NCBI GenBank assembly: GCA_963714035.1
Contig: OY970224.1
Location: forward strand, 3,596,001 to 3,660,000
Origin: DATFVB01 sp963714035
Lineage (GTDB): Bacteria; Acidobacteriota; Thermoanaerobaculia; UBA5066; DATFVB01
Direction of reading: 5' to 3'
DNA length: 64,000 bases
Below are positions 25,638-34,005 of the stretch, one piece after another. How positions within the stretch are numbered: position 1 is the stretch's first letter; each line of letters starts with the position of its first letter. The notes under the pieces were generated by a model that ran no database searches, was not told the origin of the DNA, and saw only the letters and a list, made by a program, of their open reading frames with translations. A program made the position numbers and the translations under genes.

Positions 25638-26192
25638 CTATTTCCCCGCGGCGCCTTCCTTGTGGTGGTCTTCGGCTTCCTCCCGCCCCTTCTTGAGGCT
25701 GGCGACTTCCGCGTCGGAGAGCTTCGGCAGACGGCGCACGAAGGAAACGATCTTCCAGATCTCCTCCGGCGAGTGGGTCGGGGAGAACGCGGGCATCCCG
25801 GTCGCCCGCACGCCGTTGGAGATCACCCAGTAGAGCTGTCCGTCCGACATCCTCTGGACGTCGTCCATGTCGAGCATCGGCGGCCCGGGGTTCAGGCCCT
25901 TCGCGAACTCCGACGTGTCGACGTCGCGGGCGCCGTGGCAGTCGACGCAGTTCTCGCGGTAATGGGCGAGCCCCGCCGCCGCGGCGGCGGGATCGGCGGC
26001 GAACGGGTTCGTCGCGGGCGGCGCGTGCTTCTCGATCGAGCGCGTCGAGACGCCGAGCAGCCAGTGGTCGAGCCGGTCGTTCAACCCGCCGTGCCGCGTC
26101 GCCGCGACGTCGATGCGGCCGCTCGAGGCGAGGACGATCGCGCCGACGACGATCGCCGCGGCGCCGACGAAAACTCCGAAAAGAAAGCGCAT
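25638..26192 (-). CDS. Membrane-anchored monohaem cytochrome c
   Basis: 184 residues. One N-terminal membrane segment (about 5-23) anchors it with the haem domain outside. The haem site is CVDCH (82-86) and the distal ligand is probably the Met in GVRATGMPAF, giving His/Met coordination. The helix EEIWKIVSFVRRLPKL is typical of the class I cytochrome C-terminus. A charged tail of about 20 residues follows. It lies just downstream of a molybdopterin oxidoreductase gene on the same strand (53 bp apart) and could be its electron partner, although that enzyme type is usually cytoplasmic. Confidence 0.9.
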   Translation of the reverse strand: MRFLFGVFVGAAAIVVGAIVLASSGRIDVAATRHGGLNDRLDHWLLGVSTRSIEKHAPPATNPFAADPAAAAAGLAHYRENCVDCHGARDVDTSEFAKGLNPGPPMLDMDDVQRMSDGQLYWVISNGVRATGMPAFSPTHSPEEIWKIVSFVRRLPKLSDAEVASLKKGREEAEDHHKEGAAGK

Positions 26193-26245
26193 GGAGACTC
26201 CCTCCGTCTTGATCCTAGCGAGTTTTTCGCCGAATCGCGGGGTCT

Positions 26246-28465
26246 TCAGGAAGCCGGAGAGCCTCCGCCGTCTCCCTTCGGGACGCGGACGAGGTCGACG
26301 GTCGCGGTGTAATCGGGCTCGAGAGAGATCGGGTCGAGGCGGCCTCCCGGCAGGAGCTCACCGGCCTCGGGCCAGTGGACCTGCAGGTCGCCTTCCCGGA
26401 TCGGAGCGATTTTCGCGAATCCGACGAAAGTTCCGACGCTGGAGGTCAGTCGGACTCCTTCTCCGTCGGCGATTCCCAGCCGACGTGCGTCGGCGGCCGC
26501 GATCAGGACGTCGCGCCGACCCGCTCCGTTCAACGGATCGATCTCGTGCTGCACCATCGAATTGAACTGCTTCCCCCGGCGCGTCGACACCATGAAGGTT
26601 CCCGGGGCCGCCGCCGCCTCGGGCAGCGCGATTCTCGAAAATCCGGCCTTCCCGTCCGGTGTGGCGAAGACTCCGTCGGAGAAAAGCCGCGCTCCGCCCC
26701 ACTGGAGGGAGTCGCCCTTCCGGCCCAGGCTCTCGATGCCCGCGTAGAGCGGAACGACCCGCCCGATCTCGGAACGAAGCTGCTCCGAGCTCTCGATCCG
26801 CAGGCGGTCCGCCCGGTCAGGATGCACGCGCCGGGCGACGTCGGCAAAGACGCGCCACTCCGGACGAGCGCCCGCCACGCGCGGGCCCGGGATCTCGGGA
26901 GAAAAGATGATCCGGCGTTCCGTCGACGTTTCGGTCCCCCCGCCGGGACTCTCGTAGCGCGTGGTCGCGGGAAAGAGCACGACGAGATCCTTCGGCGGGA
27001 CGAGCATCTGGCTCGAGAGCACGATGTCCTGATGGAGGCGGGTGCCCGTTCTTTCCAGCGCCTCGCGGGAATGGGCGGGGGTGGGGAGCGTCTCGAGGAA
27101 GTTCCCTCCCACGATCCAGAAGACGTCGATCTCTCCGCGGCGGCAGGCCTCGACCTGCTCGGCGGCCGAGAGCCCCGGGAATTCGGGGACGGGGAATTCC
27201 CAGACCTCCGCAAACCGGCGCGCGGCGGTTTCCGGGAGCGCGGGAATGCAGCCGACCTCGGCGCCTCCCTGGACGCCCGAGTGTCCACGGATCGGCATCA
27301 GGCCGTTCTTCTCCCGGCCGACGTAATGCCGGGCGAGCGCGACGTTGATCAGCGCTTCGACCGTCCGCGTGCCGTGCGCCTGCTGGGTCAGGCCCATCGA
27401 CCAGACGAAGACCGCGTTCTTCGCGTCCCGCAGGGTCTCCGCGAAGCGATGCATCTCCGCGCGCGCGAGGCCCGAGTCGCGCTCGAGACGGTCGAAGCCG
27501 ATGGCCTCGACGGAGGCCTTCGCTTCCTCGAATCCTTCCGTGCTCCGCGCGATGAAATCGCGGTCGAGCCATCCTTCGGCGCAGAGGACCTTGAAGACTC
27601 CCGCCAGGAAAGCGAGGTCTCCGCCGGTCTGAACGGGATACCAGTCCTCGGCGATCCGCGTTCCGAAGAGGGCCGACTCGGGAATCGACGGCGTCCAGTA
27701 CCGTTTCATTCCCGGTTCCTCGTAAGGGTTGACGAGGACGACACGGGTGCCCTGGCGTCGCGCCCGGTCGAGGTACTTCATGCTGACCGGCTGGTTGTTG
27801 GCCGGGTTGCTCCCGAAGAAGACGACGAGGTCCGACCCGATCCAGTCGGCGTAGCTGCAGGTGCTCGCCCCGTAGCCGAGGGTCGCCGTCATCGCCGACG
27901 TCGACGCGGAGTGGCACAGCCGCGCCGAGTTGTCCACGTGGTTCGTGCCGATGAAGCGCGCCGCCTTCTGGGCCGCGTAATAGTGCTCGTTCAGGATGCC
28001 CCGCGACGTCAGATAGACGGCGACCCGCTTCGGGTCCGTCGCACGGATCTTCTCCGCGGCGGCGTCGACCGCCTCGTCCCAGGCGACGACCCGGAATCCC
28101 TTTTCCCCGGCGCGCCGGATCATCGGCTCGGGCAGGCGGCCGAGCGCCCGCAGCTCGCGCCCGGAAAGGGATTCGAGCTTCCCGGCGTCGCGGAGCCGTT
28201 CCGGGTCGAGCGCCGGCGCGGTGTTCAGCCGGAGGAGCTCGAGGCGGACCATGCAGAGGTGGGTTCCGGGAATCGTCCAGTCACGCATCCCCGAAGTCCC
28301 GAGGGCGCAGCCGTCGCAGGTGCCGTCCCGGAGCACCCGCCACGCGTAGCCGAGGGAATCCCGGTTCTCCCAGGCGACCCGGGCCATCTCGCGGTAATGG
28401 GCGGGTTTCGTCTTTCCGATCCCCATGGGGGACAGGGACGCCCAGAGCGATGGCCGGATCGGCAT
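26246..28465 (-). CDS. Molybdopterin oxidoreductase, FdhF/YdeP type
   Basis: 739 residues, the usual YdeP length. The N-terminus has only a reduced cysteine motif (TCDGCALGTSG), not the four-Cys ferredoxin cluster signature of formate dehydrogenases. The molybdenum-ligand position reads ARLCHSASTSAM, with Cys and no in-frame TGA, so no selenocysteine is used. Cofactor-binding stretches include LVVFFGSNPANNQP, GLMPIRGHSGVQGG and WIVGGNFLETLP, and the C-terminal cap has FNSMVQHEIDPLNG. No Tat signal is present, so it is cytoplasmic. YdeP-type enzymes have no firmly known substrate; acid resistance is reported in E. coli. Confidence 0.9.
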   Translation of the reverse strand: MPIRPSLWASLSPMGIGKTKPAHYREMARVAWENRDSLGYAWRVLRDGTCDGCALGTSGMRDWTIPGTHLCMVRLELLRLNTAPALDPERLRDAGKLESLSGRELRALGRLPEPMIRRAGEKGFRVVAWDEAVDAAAEKIRATDPKRVAVYLTSRGILNEHYYAAQKAARFIGTNHVDNSARLCHSASTSAMTATLGYGASTCSYADWIGSDLVVFFGSNPANNQPVSMKYLDRARRQGTRVVLVNPYEEPGMKRYWTPSIPESALFGTRIAEDWYPVQTGGDLAFLAGVFKVLCAEGWLDRDFIARSTEGFEEAKASVEAIGFDRLERDSGLARAEMHRFAETLRDAKNAVFVWSMGLTQQAHGTRTVEALINVALARHYVGREKNGLMPIRGHSGVQGGAEVGCIPALPETAARRFAEVWEFPVPEFPGLSAAEQVEACRRGEIDVFWIVGGNFLETLPTPAHSREALERTGTRLHQDIVLSSQMLVPPKDLVVLFPATTRYESPGGGTETSTERRIIFSPEIPGPRVAGARPEWRVFADVARRVHPDRADRLRIESSEQLRSEIGRVVPLYAGIESLGRKGDSLQWGGARLFSDGVFATPDGKAGFSRIALPEAAAAPGTFMVSTRRGKQFNSMVQHEIDPLNGAGRRDVLIAAADARRLGIADGEGVRLTSSVGTFVGFAKIAPIREGDLQVHWPEAGELLPGGRLDPISLEPDYTATVDLVRVPKGDGGGSPAS

Positions 28466-28477
28466 TCCGGCATTCTA

Positions 28478-28750
28478 GTGTCCCGTCCCGGAAATAACTT
28501 CACGGGCGCGCCCGCGGCTTGCGGACGAGATCAAGGCGCGAGGAGGGGACAGATGCCGAAGCGATCGGACCCGACGAGCAACGCCGAGATCGTCCGCAAT
28601 GTGCGGGCGCCCAAAGGGTTCGGGCGGCGCGGAGCGGTCTGCGGCGTTGGCGCTCCTCGACGATGCTCGGGTATCGCCTGTGTCGCGCCGCCTTGCATCC
28701 CGCCTCGCGGCGCTTTGAAGGACCATAGAGCTATTTCCGGGACGGGACTC
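28478..28750 (+). mobile_element. MITE-like element with 17-bp perfect terminal inverted repeats
   Basis: GTCCCGTCCCGGAAATA (28480-28496) is exactly the reverse complement of TATTTCCGGGACGGGAC (28732-28748). The match continues outward with one mismatch to 28478 and 28750. The 269-bp unit contains a good ribosome site (GAGGAGGGGACAG) and ATG 28553, but the frame soon looks non-coding. No transposase is present. The ends resemble those of IS630-like elements (from memory), but no TA duplication is visible on both sides. It begins 13 bp before the molybdoenzyme start codon. Confidence 0.7.
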
Positions 28751-28839
28751 TCACGACCACGACGCGACCTGGAAAGCGGGTCTTCGTCTTGCATTCCCGT
28801 TTGTCGATGCGAGGGGGCGGCAGGCGTACAATGACGGGG

Positions 28840-29517
28840 ATGAAGGCGGCGGCCCTTGCGCTCGCGCTCCTGCTCGCGCCCTCCCTTCTCCGGGCGGAAT
28901 ACCGGATCGTGCTGCGCGGGGGCGTCACCTATTGGACGAAGAAGAAGCCCGTCGAACGAAACGGCGCCTACGTTTTCACCGCGACCGACGGGACGCTGCT
29001 CTCGGTCAAAGCCGGCGAGGTCGCCTCGGTCGCGGCGGCCGAGGCGCCGCGCGTCGAGAGCACGATGGATGCGCCGCCGGAGGTCACTCCGGTGGACGCC
29101 GCGCGACACCAGCGCGCGCTCGAAGAATCTCTCCGGAAGCGCCCGAAGAACGCGCCTCAGGCGACGGACGCGTATCGTCCGGGCGTCGGCGTGCCGTACA
29201 TGCCCGGCCAGAACGATTACGTCGTCGGCAAGACCTACGCGGCTCCGGCGGGGAGCGCGGTCTACACAGGAAGCGCTCCGACGGACGTCTCCGCCGGGGG
29301 GGCTCCGACGGGAGTCCTTTCCGGAGACGCGCCGAAGGGCGCGCCCACCGTGAACGCGACGAGCGCGCCGGCGGGCACCACGCCGCCGCCATCGACCTCG
29401 ACGGCGCCCCCGACAGAAACGGCGCCCCCGACCGAAACCGCTCCGCCGACCGAGACCGCGCCCCCGTCCGCGCCTCCGCCTTCCACCGAAGCGCCCCCTC
29501 CTCCGCCGACCCGTTGA
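28840..29517 (+). CDS. Exported protein with Pro/Thr-rich repeat tail
   Basis: 225 residues. The signal peptide is MKAAALALALLLAPSLLRA. The mature N-terminus (EYRIVLRGGVTYWTKKKPVE, then NGAYVFTATDGTLLSVKAGEV) is a short beta domain often seen in exported bacterial proteins. After about 90 residues of mixed sequence, the last 60 are low-complexity with three direct TETAPP units and then Pro/Ala/Ser. No family is assigned. ATG 28831 (MTGMKA) is an alternative start. It ends 29 bp before pxpB, but function does not suggest a shared pathway. Confidence 0.7.
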   Translation: MKAAALALALLLAPSLLRAEYRIVLRGGVTYWTKKKPVERNGAYVFTATDGTLLSVKAGEVASVAAAEAPRVESTMDAPPEVTPVDAARHQRALEESLRKRPKNAPQATDAYRPGVGVPYMPGQNDYVVGKTYAAPAGSAVYTGSAPTDVSAGGAPTGVLSGDAPKGAPTVNATSAPAGTTPPPSTSTAPPTETAPPTETAPPTETAPPSAPPPSTEAPPPPPTR

Positions 29518-29546
29518 CGCTGATCCGCCGCCGATAAGATGGCGCC

Positions 29547-30233
29547 ATGCGCGTCGTGCGGTCGGTGGGGGAAGCGGGCGTGCTGCTCGAGTGGACGGAT
29601 GTTCCCGAGGCGCTCGCGGGCCGCAAGGCGAAAGCCGTCGCCGCGCACCTCGAGCGGCGCCCTCCCCGAGGTCTCCGCGAATGGATCCTGGGGGCGCGCT
29701 CCATCCTCGCCGTCTTCGAGCCGGGACTGTTCGACGAGCCGGCTTTCGTCGCCGCCGCGGCCGCCTGGGAGAACGACTTCGCCTCGATTCCGATCCCCGT
29801 GGAGCACGAAATTCCGGTCTGCTACGGAGGCGCGGCGGGGATCGATCTGGAGGAGCTCGCCGCGGAGCGGGGGCTGTCGCCGGAGGCGTTCGCGCAGATG
29901 CATTCGTCCGTGGAGTACCGCGTGTCGTTTCTCGGGTTCGCTCCCGGGTTCGCCTACCTGACGGGCCTTCCCGAGCCGCTCGCATCCCCGCGCCTCGCCA
30001 CACCACGCGTCCACGTTCCCTGGGGATCGGTCGCGATCGGCGGTCGGTACACGGGCATTTACCCCGAATCGGGTCCGGGAGGCTGGAGGTTGATCGGCCG
30101 CTCCCCGGCGCCGCTGTTCGAGGTCCGTCGCGATCCCCCCGCGCTCCTGTCTCCGGGCGACCGCGTGCGTTTCGTTCCGATCGAGGAGTGGAAATTCGCG
30201 GCGATCGCGGCGTCGAGGGGGATGCGGACGTGA
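29547..30233 (+). CDS. pxpB: 5-oxoprolinase subunit B (KipI family)
   Basis: 228 residues. The KipI/PxpB fold is shown by VPVCYGG-like PVCYGGAAGIDLEELA, the core FLGFAPGFAYLTGLP, and VPWGSVAIGGRYTGIYPES with GPGGWRLIG. With PxpC and PxpA it forms the ATP-dependent enzyme that opens 5-oxoproline (pyroglutamate) to glutamate. The stop overlaps the pxpC start as GTGA. The start is uncertain because no ribosome site is obvious. Confidence 0.93.
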   Translation: MRVVRSVGEAGVLLEWTDVPEALAGRKAKAVAAHLERRPPRGLREWILGARSILAVFEPGLFDEPAFVAAAAAWENDFASIPIPVEHEIPVCYGGAAGIDLEELAAERGLSPEAFAQMHSSVEYRVSFLGFAPGFAYLTGLPEPLASPRLATPRVHVPWGSVAIGGRYTGIYPESGPGGWRLIGRSPAPLFEVRRDPPALLSPGDRVRFVPIEEWKFAAIAASRGMRT

Positions 30234-31147
30234 AGGCCCTGCGGATCGTTCGCCCCGGCTTCTTCACCACGGTGCAGGACGGCGGGCGTCCGGGAGCGAG
30301 CCGGTGGGGAGTGCCGGCGTCCGGCTTCGCGGACCCGTTCTCCGCCGGCCGGGCGAATGCGCTCGCGGGAAACCCGCCGGATTCGGCTCTCCTCGAATCG
30401 GCGCTCGGGGCGCTCGAGGTCGAAGCGAGGGAAGCTCTGGCGTTTGGAGTCGCGGGAGCGGCCGCGGAAGTCTCGGTCAACGGCGCGCCCGCGGACCGAC
30501 TTCGGACCCTCCTCCTCCGGGCGGGGGACCGCCTCGCCGTCGGGCCCGTCACCGCGGGACTTCGCGTCTACCTCGCCGTGGGCGGAGGAATCGACGTTCC
30601 GCGCGTCCTCGGCAGCCGCTCGGCGCTCGCGCCTTCCGCTCTGGGCGGCCTCGCGGGTCGGAAGCTCTCGGCGGGAGACGAGATTCCCTCCGGAGACGCG
30701 CCCCTTCCCGCCGTGCGCGCGCTCGACCCCGCGGACGCGCTTCCCCTCGGGAGCGGAATCGTCCGGGCCCTCCCCGGACCGCAATGGGATCTCTTTCCGC
30801 CGGAATCCCGGCAGCGCTTTTTCGGCGAGCCGTTTCGCGTGTCCTCCCGGTCCGATCGGCGCGGCGTGCGTCTCGAGGGAGGAGGCGTCCTGCCGTCCCG
30901 GGGAGAGATCGACCCGGAAGGAGTGGCTCTCGGGTCCGTCCAGGCGCCTGCCGGAGGCGATCCGATCGTCCTGATGCCGGACGGGCCGGTCACCGGGGGT
31001 TATCCGAAGATCGCGATCGTGATTCGCGCGGACCTCCCGCTTCTGGGACAATTGCGGCCGGGAGAGATGGTGCGATTTCTCGAAGTCTCACGGGCCGCGG
31101 CCGTCTCGGCGGACGCCGCCCGGCGGTCCGCGGGAGAACCGGCGTGA
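30230..31147 (+). CDS. pxpC: 5-oxoprolinase subunit C (biotin-dependent carboxyltransferase-like)
   Basis: 305 residues from the GTG overlapping the pxpB stop. The PxpC/KipA signature is clear: IVRPGFFTTVQDGGRPG at the N-terminus, GVPASGFADPFSAGRAN, YLAVGGGIDVPRVLGSRS, RVSSRSDRRGVRLEGG and DGPVTGGYPKIAIVI. It pairs with PxpB as the ATP-using half of 5-oxoprolinase. The stop overlaps the pxpA GTG start. Confidence 0.93.
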   Translation: MKALRIVRPGFFTTVQDGGRPGASRWGVPASGFADPFSAGRANALAGNPPDSALLESALGALEVEAREALAFGVAGAAAEVSVNGAPADRLRTLLLRAGDRLAVGPVTAGLRVYLAVGGGIDVPRVLGSRSALAPSALGGLAGRKLSAGDEIPSGDAPLPAVRALDPADALPLGSGIVRALPGPQWDLFPPESRQRFFGEPFRVSSRSDRRGVRLEGGGVLPSRGEIDPEGVALGSVQAPAGGDPIVLMPDGPVTGGYPKIAIVIRADLPLLGQLRPGEMVRFLEVSRAAAVSADAARRSAGEPA

Positions 31148-31917
31148 GCTCGGCGCCCCGCCGGCGCGAAATCGACGTCAACGCGGATCTCGGGGAAGGA
31201 TTCGACGACGGCGCGATCCTCCCGTTTCTCTCCTCGTGCAGCATCGCGTGCGGAGCGCATGCGGGAGACGCGGCGACCATGCGGGCCACGCTGGCGGCGG
31301 CGTCGCGGCAGGGTGTGGCCTGCGGGGCCCATCCCGGCTACCCGGACCGGCCTTCGTTCGGCCGGCGCGAGCTCCCCATGACTCTCGCCGAGCTCGCGGG
31401 CTCGGTCCGGGAACAGATCGAGGCGCTCGCCGCGGCCGCCCGCGCGGAAGGGGTCGCGCTCGGGCACGTGAAGCCGCACGGAGCGCTGTACCACGTCTGC
31501 CATCGGCGGCGCGACGCGGCGCGCGCGCTCGCCGAAGCGATCGCGCGGCAACACCCGCGTCTGGCGGTCGTCGGGATGCCCGGTTCGATCCTCCTCGAGG
31601 AGGCGGAGCGCGCGGGCCTCCGTTCGGTCGCCGAGGGCTTCGCGGATCGCCTCTATCTCGAGGACGGCACGCTCGCGCCGCGCGGGAGCGCCGGCGCGGT
31701 CCACGCGTCGCCGGAGCGAGCCGCCGAGCAGGCGCTCTCGATCGCGCGCGATCAGACGGTCGCGGCGGCGAGCGGCGTCTCCCTTCCGGTGCCGGCGAAG
31801 ACGATCTGCCTCCACGGCGACAGTCCCGGCGCGCTCGCGATCGCGCGGGCGGTACGGGCGCGTCTGGAGGCGGCGGGGATCGCGCTCCGCCCGTTCACGG
31901 CCCGGCCCCAGCCCTGA
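31144..31917 (+). CDS. pxpA: 5-oxoprolinase subunit A (LamB/YcsF family)
   Basis: 257 residues, the usual size. The metal-site motifs are visible: DVNADLGEGF, SIACGAHAGD, CGAHPGYPD, HVKPHGALYH and KTICLHGDSPGA. The GTG start overlaps pxpC by 4 bp, so pxpBCA is one coupled operon in the order B-C-A. The stop faces the end of an APC permease gene 34 bp away; an imperfect GGGAGC/GCTCCC hairpin lies between them without a U-run. Confidence 0.93.
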   Translation: MSSAPRRREIDVNADLGEGFDDGAILPFLSSCSIACGAHAGDAATMRATLAAASRQGVACGAHPGYPDRPSFGRRELPMTLAELAGSVREQIEALAAAARAEGVALGHVKPHGALYHVCHRRRDAARALAEAIARQHPRLAVVGMPGSILLEEAERAGLRSVAEGFADRLYLEDGTLAPRGSAGAVHASPERAAEQALSIARDQTVAAASGVSLPVPAKTICLHGDSPGALAIARAVRARLEAAGIALRPFTARPQP

Positions 31918-31951
31918 GGGAGCTCGAGAACGGCGCTCCCGCGGAATCCGG

Positions 31952-33961
31952 CTACGCCGTGGCGGCGTGCATCTCTTTTTCGGTCACCCGGATCGGCAGG
32001 ATGACGCTTTGCAGCCCGGAGAACTGCAGCCGGCGCTGGATCGCGTGGGCGGTCTCGTTGTGGAGGAACCGGTACACGAACCGGTCCCGCTCGAAGACGA
32101 GCTTCCCGAGGAAGAAGATCGTCCGCGGAAACTCCTTGCGGACCTCGAGCGCGAGCTTCTCCGCTTCGTCGACCGCTTCCGTCCCGAGCGAATACCGGTA
32201 GTCCGCCTTCATTCCGAGCTTGCGCGCGAACGCGACGTATTGCCGCAGCGAATCCTCGGTCGATTCGCGCAGGGCCTCGATCTCCGATTCCCCCTTGAAT
32301 TTCGCCGAATCGATCACGCCGATCGACACGAACAGGTAGTTTTCGTAGTGGTGCGGAAAGAGCGTCTGGATCGAAAGGAAGGAGTGGATCCCGATCCCGT
32401 TGAAGCCGCCGACGAGGATCGCGGCGGTCGGCGCCTTCCGTTCCATCGCGTCGGCGCCGAGCTCGTGCTCGTGCACGGGAACGCTCGTCAGGACCTGGTC
32501 GAGATACTTGAGGCGGTCGCGGACGTTCGCGTAGTGCTTGTGGATCGCGAAGGCGGCGAGGATGAACGCGCTCGTCACCGCGACGGTCACCCAGCCGCCC
32601 ACGAGGAACTTCTCGTAGAGCGTGACGCAGAGAATCGAGAAGCAGAGGACGAGGCCGGTCAGGTGAACCGGAAGATTCCTCCGCCATTGCGGGAGCGTCT
32701 TCCGGTCGCGGAGCCAGTGCCGCGACATCCCGAGCTCCGTGAGCGTGAACGTCAGGAACACGTTGATCGCGTACATCGTCACGAGGAGATCGAGGCCGCC
32801 CCGGGCGTAGAGGAGCACGGCGCCGGAGGCGAGGCCGATCAGCAGGACGCCGTTCTTCGTGACGAGCCGGTCGGAGAGCTGGGCGAAACGGTGAGGCGCC
32901 CAGGAATCGACCGCCATGTTCGCCAGCACCCGCGGGCCGTCCAGAAAGCCCGTCTGCGCCGCGACGAACAGGAGCAGTCCCTCGGACAGGAGGGTCGCGA
33001 TCACGAGCCACGAACCGACCGGAGCGCCGGCGACCCTCCAGGGCGAGAACACGATCCCGGCGAGGACGCCGTTCATCGTCTTTCCCGGGGTCGGCCGGGC
33101 ATGGACGAGGAGGTAGGAAAACAGAATGCCCCCGGCCGTGAACGCGAGCGACAGCGCCATGTAGAGCATCGTCTTCTTCGCGTTGTGGACCCGCGGCTCG
33201 CGGAGGATCTGGACTCCGTTGGAGACGGCCTCGATTCCCGTGTAAGTCCCTCCGCCCATCGAGTAGGCCCGCAGGAGAATGAAGAGCATCGGCACGAACC
33301 CGAGCGCCCCGACCCCGGAGCGGAAATCGTGGCCGGTCTGGTGGAACACGGAGGGCAGCTCGCCGAAACGGCCCAGGATGGCCGTGAGGATGAGAACGAG
33401 GTGCGTCGCGCAGAAGACCAGAAAAATCGGGAGCAGGAACGTGACCGATTCCTTCACGCCTCGCAGGTTGAGGATCACGAGGCAGACGAGGACCGCGATC
33501 GCGGTGACGAGCTTCAGAGACTGGAAGTGGAGCGGGAGGAGATTGAAGATCGCGTCCACGCCGGAGACGACCGAGACCGAGATCGTCAGGATGTAATCGA
33601 CGATCAGCGCGCAGCCGGACACGACGCCGACCCGGGGACCGAGGAGCTTCGTCGCGACGAGGTAGCCGCCTCCTCCCCCCGGAAACTCCTCGATCAGCTT
33701 GCTGTACGCGAACGAGATCACGAAGACGGTGAACGCGGTCATGCCGACGAGGATGACGGCCAGGGAAGCATGCGCGCCGAGCGCCTTGTACGCCTCTTCG
33801 GGCCCGTAGGAGGACGAGGACAGGCCGTCGGCGCCGAGCCCGACCCACGCGAGGAACGCGATCAGCGACACGTGGTGGAAGACTCCGGGATCGGTCGCGC
33901 GAAGGGGCTTGCCGAGGACGATGCTCCTCAGTGTCGGGCGGCCGTCTCTCTTGTCGGGCAT
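31952..33961 (-). CDS. APC-superfamily permease with C-terminal cytoplasmic domain
   Basis: 669 residues. After a short basic N-terminus come about 12 membrane helices (about 30-500). They open with VGLGADGLSSSSYGPEEAYK and the TM1-like FVISFAYSKLIEEFPGGGGG, and include GTYTGIEAVSNGV. The last 160 residues are soluble: AILVGGFNGIGIHSFL then a mixed alpha/beta stretch, reminiscent of a universal-stress-like regulatory domain. The family covers amino acid and cation transporters; the substrate is not identifiable. It converges with pxpA, so glutamate or pyroglutamate import is only a guess. No strong ribosome site is seen. Confidence 0.82.
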   Translation of the reverse strand: MPDKRDGRPTLRSIVLGKPLRATDPGVFHHVSLIAFLAWVGLGADGLSSSSYGPEEAYKALGAHASLAVILVGMTAFTVFVISFAYSKLIEEFPGGGGGYLVATKLLGPRVGVVSGCALIVDYILTISVSVVSGVDAIFNLLPLHFQSLKLVTAIAVLVCLVILNLRGVKESVTFLLPIFLVFCATHLVLILTAILGRFGELPSVFHQTGHDFRSGVGALGFVPMLFILLRAYSMGGGTYTGIEAVSNGVQILREPRVHNAKKTMLYMALSLAFTAGGILFSYLLVHARPTPGKTMNGVLAGIVFSPWRVAGAPVGSWLVIATLLSEGLLLFVAAQTGFLDGPRVLANMAVDSWAPHRFAQLSDRLVTKNGVLLIGLASGAVLLYARGGLDLLVTMYAINVFLTFTLTELGMSRHWLRDRKTLPQWRRNLPVHLTGLVLCFSILCVTLYEKFLVGGWVTVAVTSAFILAAFAIHKHYANVRDRLKYLDQVLTSVPVHEHELGADAMERKAPTAAILVGGFNGIGIHSFLSIQTLFPHHYENYLFVSIGVIDSAKFKGESEIEALRESTEDSLRQYVAFARKLGMKADYRYSLGTEAVDEAEKLALEVRKEFPRTIFFLGKLVFERDRFVYRFLHNETAHAIQRRLQFSGLQSVILPIRVTEKEMHAATA

Positions 33962-34005
33962 GGACGCGCGATTCTCTCCGAAATGTCCGCCGTTTCCAAC
34001 GCGGA

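Noticed and set aside
26246..28465. Selenocysteine in the molybdoenzyme
   Set aside because: The ligand position is a normal Cys codon in ARLCHSAS, and no in-frame TGA interrupts the gene.
29390..29500. Mobile or regulatory repeat in the 29.4-kb tandem units
   Set aside because: The three TETAPP units are in-frame low-complexity coding repeats of an exported tail.
30990..31145. Alternative start or separate gene at the pxpC/pxpA junction
   Set aside because: The GTGA overlap with a full LamB/YcsF domain directly after it explains the junction.
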